This document shows positions 1 through 11,700 of a stretch of 64,000 bases of DNA, one piece after another. A program made the translations under genes and the position numbers. The stretch comes from Achatina immaculata (Eukaryota > Mollusca > Gastropoda > Stylommatophora > Achatinidae): contig CM019718.1 in NCBI GenBank assembly GCA_009760885.1, positions 30,880,530 through 30,944,529 of the forward strand, given 5' to 3'. Positions within the stretch are counted from its first letter, which is position 1, and each line of letters starts with the position of its first letter. The notes under the pieces were generated by a model. That model searched no databases. It saw only the letters and a list, made by a program, of their open reading frames with translations, and had not been told where the DNA came from.

Positions 1-174
1 AAAAAGAAAAAGAGCTAACCTTGAAAGACCCTAAAGAGAACACTCACAAAAGAGACTAAGATTGTAGGCATCAAATCCCTTGATGAGATTTGAGATACTT
101 GCTGAGAATAGCAACTCTGACAGAGACGCATTGCAAGCCCTAGGTGACATCTGACAGCACAGGAATGATGTAAG
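1..174 (+). mobile_element. LINE family B, 3' end fragment
   Basis: Translates, with stops, to TLKRTLTKETKIVGIKSLDE and continues to AAGCCCTAGGTGACATCTGA. This matches the C-terminus and 3' end of the LINE at 1599-2564 (ETLKRTLLREAKLTGIKSFD, GCCCTATGTGACGTCTAACG). Cut by the window start. Confidence 0.7.
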
Positions 175-184
175 AAAGTGTCAA

Positions 185-545
185 TTGATATTGCTATCAT
201 TAATCGAATAAAGAATTTTTGGCCACATAATAATGGAGCCTGGAGAGTCAGAAACAAAAAAGAAATCCATAGCTTGTACAAAGAATGACTGATCATCTCC
301 ACCATGAAAGCTAATAGATTGCGATGGCTGGATCATGTGTAGAGAGCAGAAGAGAGTCTATCGAACTGGTTTATACATGTGTATGGAAGAGTCAAGACCA
401 GATAGACAACATGGAAAAAGATCTAAGAGAACTTAAACTATTGCAGAGAAAAAGCCAGTGACCAGGTGAATGATGGCAGACTGTGTTGTTTGCAACAGTT
501 AGCCTTGAGAACTTGGAAAACTGAATATAATGACCAGAATAAAAT
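185..545 (+). mobile_element. Decayed LINE C-terminal fragment (family C)
   Basis: One frame reads, with stops, NKKEIHSLYKE and STMKANRLRWLDHV followed by a basic region, the typical 'RLRWLGHV' tail found downstream of LINE reverse transcriptases. Heavily degraded; boundaries approximate. Confidence 0.55.
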
Positions 546-925
546 CTTCTTCTGTCACCAGGTTTTTTTTTTTGCAGTCAGTGCCGTGAAGATATTGAGG
601 CACAGCAAGATGTCGGAGGCAGGTGATAGCGGCTATTTTTTCAGCCCTCGAGTGGAGCTAGAAAGTAGGGAATGTGCAGTACTTCTTAGCAGACTCCACC
701 ACCGAGGGGGTTGTGTCAATTCCTCCTCTGTTGGCCATGCTGGGCCTGTTACTAGGAGTACTAACAGAGAGGTTGGACAGGGTCTTGGTCATCTGTTGTT
801 TGCCAGCCGTGATGAGAGCATGTCACCTGTGGGTTCCTGATTGCCAAATCAGACAGCGTCTTCGCCTCCTGAATCACCAGTCAAAAGAATTATGAAGAGA
901 GTATACAACTAATAGGCTGTGATTA

Positions 926-1172
926 ATAAATCACTAAAGACGCACTTCAGAGTGCAGTGCCAACTGAAAGATCGCGGATTCAATCCCGAGACGGAAAAAA
1001 AAAACAACTCACAAGACCTCCGGGAGTCATGACCCAGAGGGGCCCACCCCACTTAGAGTGTCAGGAGTTTAATAGGGCTGAAACACTTGTCTGAGGGGAG
1101 AGAGTACTTCCTCTGATGATCTGAAGGAGTTGTGTTATTGTTCTGCTCTCTACAGTAGAGAGTTTCCTGCAT
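926..1172 (+). mobile_element. tRNA-derived SINE, copy 1
   Basis: Head resembles a tRNA: a B-box-like GATTCAATCCCG preceded by CTAAAGACG and AGTGCCAACTGAAAGATC, then a run of A and a ~180-bp body. About 240 bp long and clearly homologous to 3382-3619. Confidence 0.7.
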
Positions 1173-1190
1173 GCATAGGCTGCACGCTTA

Positions 1191-1400
1191 ACTAAACTAA
1201 GAAGTCCCTGTGTTATCTGGTGCAGTCTTTTAAAATACAGTTTACACATGTGTCAGTTAACTAAGATGCATTATTAACTAAACTGAGAAATTCCTGTGTT
1301 ATCTGGTGCAAGCTGTTAAATACAGTTTACACATGTGTCAGTTAACTATGATGCATTATTAACTAAATTGAGAAATCCTTGTGTTATTAATGAATGCAGT
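1191..1400. repeat. Minisatellite, ~85-bp unit, about 2.4 copies
   Basis: Unit runs from AACTAAACTRAGAA to GATGCATTATT and includes CAGTTTACACATGTGTCAGT. Follows directly on the SINE. Confidence 0.8.
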
Positions 1401-1598
1401 CTTTCCACAAGCCACCTACAAGTAGATGGTTGTTTGTCCTACTGAAGTCCATGGTTGCAGTCACAGTCATATCTTACTATCTTTCTCTTTCTCATACCTG
1501 AAACGTCTGATATTTTTCTAGGCTAACCACATATGCTCTGCTCTATTACTTTATTGTGGGCAAAGCTCATTGTTTCTAGCTTTTAAAATATGAAAAAT

Positions 1599-2564
1599 CT
1601 TATATATCTTATATCCTTCCCGTGCCGTTAGACGTCACATAGGGCTCGCAAAGTAGTTCGCCAATTTTTCCTGTCTTCGGCGAGTCTTTCAACCTCATCA
1701 AAGGATTTTATGCCTGTTAACTTGGCCTCTCTTAATAATGTTCTCTTCAGAGTTTCACGCGGTCTGCCCCTTTTTCTTCGGCCTGTTGTGTTCCACTTGA
1801 TAGCTTGTTTTGGGATTCTCTGCTCATTTCTTCTCATCAAGTGGCCAACATATGTCCATCTCCTTTTCCTGATCACCCGTGAGACTGGTTGTTGTTCAGT
1901 CATCTGTCTTATCTCTGCATTGTTCTTGAATTCATTCCACTTGATGCCGAGTATTTTCCTTAGGCATTTATTTTCAAAAGAGTCTAATTTCTTTTCTATT
2001 TCTTTAGTTGTTTTCCAGCTTTCGCATGCATAAATGAGGGTGGATATTACATTTGAATTGAATAGTCTTAACTTGGTTTTTGTGCTTATAACTTTTGAAT
2101 TCCATATGTTCTCAAGATTCTTGAAGATTGATGCTGCTTTTGCAATTCTGATCCTAACTTCCTTTCTAGTGTCACCATCCTGGTCTATGTAGCTGCCAAG
2201 GTATGCAAATTGATTGACTTCTTCAATATCTGTCCCTTCTATGTGTATTTTTCCATTTTGATTGATGGGAATTTTCATTATTTTTGTTTTGTCCTTGTTA
2301 ATTTCAAGTCCTATTTTGCTAGCCAGTGAAGATAGGCTATCTGTTTTTTCTTGCATGGAATTCACATTATTACTGATAAGAGTTATGTCATCAGCAAAAT
2401 CAAGATCTTCTAGTTGGGTCCCATGTACCCAGTCAATACCTGTGTTACCTGTGCAGCATTTTTTCATTATGAAGTCTATTGTAATCCCAAAAAGTAAAGG
2501 AGACAGTATACATCCTTGTTTCACGCCTGTTTCAATCTGGAACCATTCACTCATCCCTTCTTGA
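1599..2564 (-). mobile_element. LINE family B, 5'-truncated, with 14-bp target-site duplication
   Basis: Flanked by AAAATATGAAAAAT at 1585-1598 and 2565-2578. The 966-bp body encodes, without stops, the last part of a reverse transcriptase: TGVKQGCILSPLL, LEDLDFADDI with the catalytic FADD motif, QFAYLGSYID, then YACESWKTTKEIEKKL and a basic GRRKRGRPRE tail, ending with TAA/TAG-type stop near 1628. 3' end is GGGAAGGATATAAGATAT. An undisturbed frame and perfect duplication point to a recent insertion. It lies 72 bp upstream of PHF7-like exon a. Confidence 0.9.
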
Positions 2565-2636
2565 AAAATATGAAAAATGCAATATGTATAAATTGTGTGA
2601 AGGTGTGTGCATGTATTTTCTGTGTAATATTTGCAG

Positions 2637-2730
2637 AACAAAATAGTCATCACTTATCCAAGAAAACGCCGTGTACGCAAGAGAAAACAGGAGCAGTGTT
2701 CAGATAATAGTGCGAAAAGGTTAAAGAGAG
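2637..2730 (+). CDS. PHF7-like: PHF7-like exon a: basic N-terminal segment
   Basis: Acceptor TTTGCAG, donor GAGAG|GTAATT. Encodes a strongly basic stretch (PRKRRVRKRK, KRLKR) that looks like a nuclear localisation signal and matches the basic N-terminus of the family. There is no ATG in it and an in-frame stop lies just upstream, so it is an internal exon. It ends with one leftover base, matching the next exon. Confidence 0.7.
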
Positions 2731-5700
2731 GTAATTTTTTCTTCATACATTGTCCTGTGTGGCTAACACTTTATCACTTGATGTTCAGGTTGACATTTGT
2801 GGGTTACATGGGCTGTGACAATACTCATGGAGAATAACATTTGTGGGTTACATGGACTGTGACAACACTCATGGAGAATAACATTAACATTTGTGAGTTA
2901 CATGGGCTGTGACAACACTCATGGAGAATAACATTTGTGGGTTACATGGGCTGTGACAACACTCATGGAGAATAGCATTGTGGCTTACATTTACTAAGAT
3001 AACACTCACAAATGTTCAGAATGAAATAAGTGAGCTTTGTTGAGTTAGTCTTTTATTTAGTGTACTTCTTGCATCCCCATTAATATTTTCAATAAAAGCA
3101 GTGGTCCTTTTAAAATCTTTTATATAGAGGAGTAGCATTTATTTAAATGTGAGAAGTACAATGATCTGGTCAAGCAACTGAGGCAGGAGTCAGGGCAAAA
3201 GTGATAGCTGTAGAAGTGGGAGCGAGAGGAACTGGGCATAAAGGGACAAGCAAGAGCAAAGGCATTGAAAAGCCTTTCAGAAACAGAAGAAAAGTCCTCA
3301 TGCTGGCTGTGGAGTATGTAAAACAAGCATTGATGACATAAATAATTTTGTTTGTCACAACCATTACCAGTCTTCCATAGCTAAATCGCTAAAGATGCAG
3401 TGCCAACTGAAAGATCACGGGTTCAATCCCGGGATGGAAAAAAAAAACAACAACTCGCAAGATCTCTGGGAGTCATGACCCGGAGGGGCCCACCTCACTT
3501 AGAGTGTCAGGAGTTTAATAGGGCCGAAACACTTGTCTGAGGGGTGGGCGGTGCTTCCTCTGATGATCTGAAGGAGTTGTGTTGTTGTTCTGCTCTCTGC
3601 AGTAGAGAGTTTCCTGCATTCTCATAAAGCTCGTCACATAAAAACATTTATACAGACCGAATGACTTTTCCTTGAACTTTCTCCAAGTGGGACATTTTTG
3701 TAGCAAGAATTGATGTCCAGTTTGCCTATGGTGAGCTACAAATAATAAAAGCTCACTGTTGTTAATAGAGATGTGAGTTTGTAGAATGTACACTGAAGTT
3801 GGCTGTGTCATTGTGCCGTATCTATAATGAATTTATTTCAGTGTGCCAGTTTTGTCTGAGCGAGGAAGACAATGAGGTAAACTTTGGAACTATTTATGAG
3901 AAGGAAGATGTAACTGTTCACTATTTTTGTATGGTAAGTAAAGACTTTTATTGTACTTACCTTATGGTGACACTCTCTACATCTGCCGTCGAAACACTTG
4001 CTGTTCTATGCATTCACCATCAAAACATTTTCACTCTTCCACACTAGTCACATCCACTATCAAAGCACTCGGTCACATCCACATCCTTCACATCCACAAT
4101 CAACACACTTCCATGTTTATCACACATCCAATGTCAAAAGAATCATGTGCTTCCATGTTTATCACACATCCAATGTCAAAAGAATCATGTGCTTCCATGT
4201 TTATCACACATCCAATGTCAAAAGACTCATGTGCTTCCACATCCTTCACATCAACATTTAGCACCCCATGTACTTCTAGACATGGCAGGTGTGCTAAAGA
4301 GATTATTTGTTTGTTTGAAAATTGCTTCATCACGGTCAGGCCACTTCCATATCTGCTTGACCACCCATTCTAACATCTGGAAATTTGTATCCTTGTCAGT
4401 ATAGACACTTCATGTACCTGCACCAGTTTCCTTAGTAGATCTTCCCTAGAATTTTGCTTGAGCAGTGACTGTCTGGCTCACACACTTTGTGATTTCAGTG
4501 TGCAACAGTGCACACAAATGTTTGGTCCCACTGCCTAGAAACAAAGGGAATTTATGGATTATTCACAAGAAAAAAATGCCTGCCACTTGTGGCAGGATTC
4601 AAACTTGCAACTTCCAACACCCAAGGTAAATGTCTAACCCCTGCGTTAGACTATACAGACCCATGGCATGCTAAAAGCAGAGGAGCAAGCGTGTTACAGG
4701 GCCAGCAGACCAGAGCTTACCAGTGTCCTATTCTACTTCTATGTTGTGCTCCTACACTCAGTCTTGTCACCGGGATGTGGCTCCATTTATTTCTTATGGC
4801 AGGTGAGCATGCTCAAAGGCTCGTTCTTAAGTCCGACGCCAGGAATTAAAGCAAGCAGATAGTAAACCGAATTCTTAAGCAGGGGTTTGAAGAAGTATAT
4901 CTGTGTCTGACTGTCAGACTGGACTAAAAGGCTGAAATGAAGACTGAATCTTTTACAGGGTGTGTCTCTGCTTAAACTGTTATTTTCCTGTTACTTCTCC
5001 TCTTGTTGCTATTTTACAGATGCTTCGATGGTGAGCCAAGTCTGCAAAATTAGTGGGTAAAATGATAGATGATATAATATATATGGAAACCTAGCCCATC
5101 GGGCTGGAAAGAAATACAGTGACAATTCCCAGCGTGAAATATTCAACACCATGTGGGAAGAAACTTTACAGTTTACTTGCAACAAAAAAAAGACGTACAA
5201 AGATTCCAACAGGAAAAGCTCCTCTGACAACAAAACTCTTCAAACTGTCTCAAAACTAACCACTTCAACTTAACCTAAACTGCCTCTACCAAAAACTGTT
5301 GCTACTGAAAAACTCTATCCAAAACAAGACATTCTCCTAACCAAAACACAGTAATGCTTTCCAAAACAAGTACGGCTCTCTTTTCTAAAACATGGTAAGG
5401 CTTAAGCTAATCTTGAGTGGTATTTATACCATTACTTTACCCACTCAGTTTTCATGCTGCACATTTATATTAAGACCCTTGCTTACGCCCTTTCAACCAA
5501 GGGTATTCACTCTGTTAATTGTTCCCCGAGTACCAGTACTGCTTATATCCCATCAATTAGGAGAATACTGTCATAGGTTGTGAGTTAAACCTGCTAGGAC
5601 TTCCTGCATCTGGCATGGCTGTATTAACGATGTCTAACATGCTGCATTGGAGAAGATGACCATTTAGAAAAGAGAATAAATGCATGGAAAACAACATTGG

Positions 5701-8700
5701 ATTCACACTATGTGTGCAACTTTCAGCACATTTAGGGGGCATATCATCTAAAATCTGTCTTATGAATATAAAGTTCAGTTCCGCATGTAAACAAAGAAGT
5801 TAAAAACATGATACTACCATTAAAAATATGCTGTGATTTTTATGTGAAAGTTTGGGTGCCCATATTACAAATGTATGTAATTTGTTTATTGCTGTTTCAC
5901 TTTCTCAGCTGCTGTCCAGCGGTCTGTGTCAAAATGCTAGAGTCAGTGACAAGAAAAGTATTCTGGGATTTCTGGTTTCTGACATCAAGAAAGAGTTAAA
6001 CAGAGGAGCAAGGCTGGTGAGTACTTCCTTCTGTAATCATGATTATTATTATTATTATGCACTGTGCCAGATACCAGTGCCAGCCTTGCTTTTCTGTCTT
6101 GTGCAGTCACTGGCGTTCCCAGTCAGTCCACATGCTCTTCTTTATCTGTGCCAGGTGCTCAGTCCACTGAGATATTTTTCTCTTGGCCTTCTTTTTTCCT
6201 TCATATTTTTCAGTCATTAACAAGTTCTCTAATGTATGTCTTCTCATGACATGTCCAAGAAATTCTGACTGTCTTTTTCTTATAATTTTAACAAGTTTCC
6301 TTTGTTCTGAAATTTCTTTGAGGACTTCTTTGTTTGTTTTTCTTGTCTGTACAGGGTAGTTGTTGCATCTTTCTTCAAAACATTTCTGATGCTTCCAGTT
6401 TCTTTATCATCTGTTTAATTGTCCAAGTTTCACACAGCATTGCCAACTTTTTTTTTTTTTTTTTCTTTTTCAGAAAGAGTCTAGAATTGCTTCAGAATAC
6501 ATGTAGAATTACCTAAATTAAAAAAAAAAAACCATTTATAAAAAAAATATCTAGGGAATATTTTGTCTTTTAAAACAATGTGTAAGTGAAAATAAATATG
6601 AGATTTGTCATTGAAAGTAATGCTAATATGTTGTTAACATAAATGTCATTAGTGCTAATAATTACCTTGACTTTGACACACAACAAAATGGATATCATCA
6701 ATGTTGTCATCACTGTCTTCAGCATTTGAAGGACTTGCTTGGGTAGATGATGTAGAAGCTTCATCTCTTGCAGAAATTTTTTATATGCTTCCATCAGCTT
6801 TTAGAACTTCAGGGGAGTGAATGAATGAATAATGAATGAATAATCTTTATTTTTGAAGAGTTAAGAATTGGGCACACAGGCCCGTCTTACATTCTGCCCT
6901 TCATCACTCCATCTTTCATTCTTCCCACACACTTGATTTAGTACAAAAATACAAATTAAATTAGGAAAAACATATCAAAAGAGTGTAAGATTTAACTATT
7001 ACATTCACACATATATGCACACATACACACACAGACATATACATAAACAAAAATACATTGTAAATACAGATCTTCTAACATATGATTTTTAACAAACATT
7101 AAAATAATTTCTAACAATATCTAACAAGTTACATTGATGAGTGCAGCAACATTTCAGTTCCCTTGATAATTTGAATTTGAATATGACCATTAAAATAGCA
7201 TAAAGTAGTTTTGTTTGTATTTCTTGAATTTTGACATTTTCAGAGAGATATCAGTGGTAAGTAAATCCAGTAAAGTGTTAATGCACTTAAGCATAGACTG
7301 AACTGAGAGAAGTGGATCTTTTGAAAAAAAAGTTTCCAGAATGTTGGGTTATCCTCATCATCATCATTATTTCATGCAGTCTCCCCACAGAAGGTTGACT
7401 GCAGTGAATCTCCACTCTGCTCTGTTTCTTGTCTTTGTAGAACACTCAGCCAAGCTTGTCATGTCCATTTCTTGATGTTGTCCACCAGTCTATATCACTG
7501 TTGTACTCTTGTTCTTTTCTCTTCGATCTTATCTCCAAGAAAGATCTTCAGTATAGTACTGTGCTTCTTGATGTGCCCAAAGTATCACAGCTTTCTTGTT
7601 TTTATGATTTTCAGTATTGCTCTTTTCACATCTAGTTGGTTTAGCACTTCTTTGTTTTCTTTTCTGTCCGTGTATACACCCTATTCTGTATATCCACATT
7701 TCAGGGGCCTTAATTTTCTTTTCTGTTGTCTTCTTCAAGGTCCGGGCTTCTACATCACAAAAGAAATACTGAATATATGTAGCACTTTACCATATGTAAT
7801 CTCAGCTGCTGTGATATTTCTTTTCATGTAAGGATCTTCCTCATTCTGCAGGTGTTTTTTGCTAAACCTGTTCTTTTGTTTATTTCCATTTCACATTTTT
7901 CCATCCTCTATTATCCTGTACCCCCAAATACCTGAAGCTTTTGACCTGTTGAAGTAGTTCTCCATTTATTTTCATATTTACTGGTGGCTTTCTTTTTTCT
8001 CTGCTGGTTACCATGACATTTGTCTTTCTGATATTTATTTCCAATCTGTACTTTTGACTTTCATCATTCATTCGCATCATTAGATTCTGCAGGTCCTCTT
8101 GGTTCTCTGCCATCTGCACAGTGTCCTCCGCATATCTCAGGTTACTGATTGCTATTCCATTAATGTTTAATTCAGGCATCTCACCAGTTTCTTTGGATAC
8201 CTTCTCTATGTAAAGGTTACACAGATATGGAGAAAGAACACATCCTTGTTGAGTTATCCTAACAAGAATAATTTTGTGTATCTACTTCACTGATTCATTC
8301 TCCAAAATACCAAGTAGACAATAGAAAGTTAAGACTAAGACTGGTGTCCATATAACAGAGTAGGCCCACATAAAACTAGACAATGGAAAGCTAAGACTAA
8401 GACTGGTGTCCATATAACAGAGTGGACCCACATAAAACTAGACAATGGAAAGCTAAGACTAAGACTGGTGTCCATATAACAGAGTGGACCCACATAAAAC
8501 TAGACAATGGAAAGCTAAGACTAAGACTGGTGTCCATATAACAGAGTAGACCCACATAAAACTAGACAATGGAAAGCTAAGACTAAGACTGGTGTCCATA
8601 TAACAGAGTGGACCCACATAAAACTAGACAATGGAAAGCTAAGACTAAGACTGGTGTCCATATAACAGAGTAGGCCCACATAAAACTAGACAGTGGAAAG

Positions 8701-11700
8701 CTAAGACTAAGACTGGTGTCCATATAACAGCTTGGACCCACATAAAACTAGACAGTGGAAAGCTAAGACTAAGACTGGTGTCCATATAACAGAGTAGGCC
8801 CACATAAAACTAGACAGTGGAAAGCTAAGACTAAGACTGGTGTCCATATAACAGCTTGGACCCACATAAAACTAGACAGTGGAAAGCTAAGACTAAGACT
8901 GGTGTCCATATAACAGAGTGGACCCACATAAAACTAGACAATGGAAAGCTAAGACTAAGACTGGTGTCCATATAACAGAGTAGGCCCACATAAAACTAGA
9001 CAATGGAAAGTTAAGACTAAGACTGGTGTCCATATAACAGCGTGGACCCACATAAAACTAGACAATGGAAAGCTAAGACTAAGACTGGTGTCCATATAAC
9101 AGAGTAGGCCCACATAAAACTAGACAATGGAAAGCTAAGACTAAGACTGGTGTCCATATAACAGAGTGGACCCACATAAAACTAGACAATGGAAAGCTAA
9201 GACTAAGACTGGTGTCCATATAACAGCGTGGGCCCACATAAAACTAGACAATGGAAAGCTAAGACTAAGACTGGTGTCCATATAACAGAGTGGGCCCACA
9301 TAAAACTAGACAATGGAAAGCTAAGACTAAGACTGGTGTCCATATAACAGAGTGGGCCCACATAAAACTAGACAATGGAAAGCTAAGACTAAGACTGGTG
9401 TCCATATAACAGAGTGGGCCCACATAAAACTAGACAATGGAAAGCTAAGACTAAGACTGGTGTCCATATAACAGAGTGGGCCCACATAAAACTAGACAAT
9501 GGAAAGCTAAGACTAAGACTGGTGTCCATATAACAGAGTGGGCCCACATAAAACTAGACAATGGAAAGCTAAGACTAAGACTGGTGTCCATATAACAGAG
9601 TGGGCCCACATAAAACTGAATGTTTCCAGAAAGTCTGGTGAATTAATTATACATCAGAACAAAACTGCCCTCACTAGCAGAGATGACATTGCTCCCATAA
9701 CTTTCTGACCCTTAATTTCTAATCCTTACTCTCTAAAAATTATTTAATAACATTTTTCATTTTGCTGATATTTTGACTGCCATTCCAGAGCTAGGAACAC
9801 ACACGCACACACACACATCCATGGGAAACTCCATTTAGTGATCTTAGTTTTTAACCTGTTATTCTGTTCAAGACATCTAACTTCCTCTGTTATAGTGTTG
9901 CCAGTTTGCAAAACTTTAAAAATTGAAACATAGATTTCTTTCACTGAGAAAGGGCTAATTATAAAATATTTACAAAAATAATTTTGGGAGGGGAGGGGGG
10001 TGGGAATAAGTAGAAAAGAAATGGACAATAAAAAAATTATCTAAAAAAAGATTTAATTTAAAACTATCTAGATTCACAGCTAGCATCTAGATGACTATTT
10101 TCATTATCTAGACATAACCAAAATTATCTAATCTAGATTTTTAAAAAAATCTAAACTGACAACCCTGAACTATAGCAATAATGGTTCTTTGTAGCACTGT
10201 ACTACTCTCTTCCTCACTTTTAGGACATCTCATTTGTTATTGTCTTCTTCGTGTTATAAAAGTCTGCTTTTGGCCTCTGTAATGTCTTAATTTTAAAAAT
10301 AATCAGTCCACACTGGTGTTGCAAAATCAGAGCTGACTGCCTTATTGTGCATAGATAGTTAAACACCTACTACCATCATCCTACAGAATAATTGAGCTGT
10401 AAAAGTCGGTCCCAGACATGGAAACTGTTTAGAACTTGGAGATTCTGCCTCCAAGGCAAATTACACTGCTTAGTGAATTTACGGAAGGTTGTTAATGCAG
10501 TAAGAAGTGAAAAGATGTTCATAATCATTTAATTAATAATCATTTTTGTGTGTGTGAGTGCATCTTTGAATTTACAGAATAGCTTTAGAAGTGCGTCATC
10601 TTCAGTTTGAAAGACAAGAACAGTCCAGCTCATTATGCAACATTGATGTTCAGTGCGTGTCATCTAAAGATGAGCATATGTTAGAACTTCTAGATTTGAT
10701 GCTCTGTCATTTCACAAAATACTAAGAATAAGATATAGATATAACAGGTGAAAATTTGTTTTTTTTTTCAATCAGCTAGTGGTCTTTGCAAATGTTTTGT
10801 GCACCCTAATGTTTTTGTGTTATTCAGTTCTGGTTAATTGATGGATAATGGTTGACTGTATTTACACACTGGTTGTGTTACAGAAGTGTTGCTTCTGCCA
10901 CGGAAAAGGTGCCACCATAGGATGCTGTGTGAAGACATGCAGAAGAGTGTTTCATTTAAGCTGTGGCCGTGAAAATGGGACGATGCACCAGTTTTTTGAT
11001 AGTTTCAGGTAGGAAAGCCACTTTCACGAGTGCAGACTGCTTTACAGGTCTATATAGAGTAAAGTGAGTGTTTGTGGTAAAGGTCTTCTGCATTCTCTAA
11101 GATTGTTGTATGTTAACACATGCTGAAATTTTGTAAAGTGCTCTTATCAGTTTTCTCCTACATCTTTTATTGCTTAACTAGGAATGGCCAGTCTGTGAGC
11201 TGTATGTAACTCATGATGACTACTAATAGATAATATGGCTAGTGATATATTTCAGTGTATAATTTTGAAGTTTAATAATAAAATAAATTATTATCAAATA
11301 GAATTTTGTCCTATTGGTGTTTAGTGGCTGGTCCCTAAAAGTTATTGTTACATTATACCACAAAGGAAAAAAAGATTATTTCTGCTTTGAAGCACATAAT
11401 AGAAGCGACTGAAGTTCTAAGACAGTTGTGTAGGGAAGAAAATCTATAATTTTATCATAAATCATTTATGAGCTGTAAACCATCATATATGATGGGCTTC
11501 TTTTGTTAAAGATTTATATTTCTCTTTGTTGTTGTTTTCACATTCCATTGCATCTTCATTTCTCTATATTGTTTTATCAGTTCTAGTGTGCCTGCTGTAA
11601 TCCATCCATTCTTTTGTGTTTACTGGAACCATGTCTTTAGCTGTTGTTATTAAGATATCTCTGGGCAAGGAAAAGAAAATATGAATTTTGTTTATACTAA

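Noticed and set aside
585..616. Possible first exon of PHF7-like with ATG TCG GAG GCA G|GTGATA after a poly-T acceptor
   Set aside because: It would end in phase 1, but exon a needs phase 0. Not used as the start.
11560..11660. LINE endonuclease-RT linker-like peptide on the minus strand
   Set aside because: Similarity too weak and short to support.
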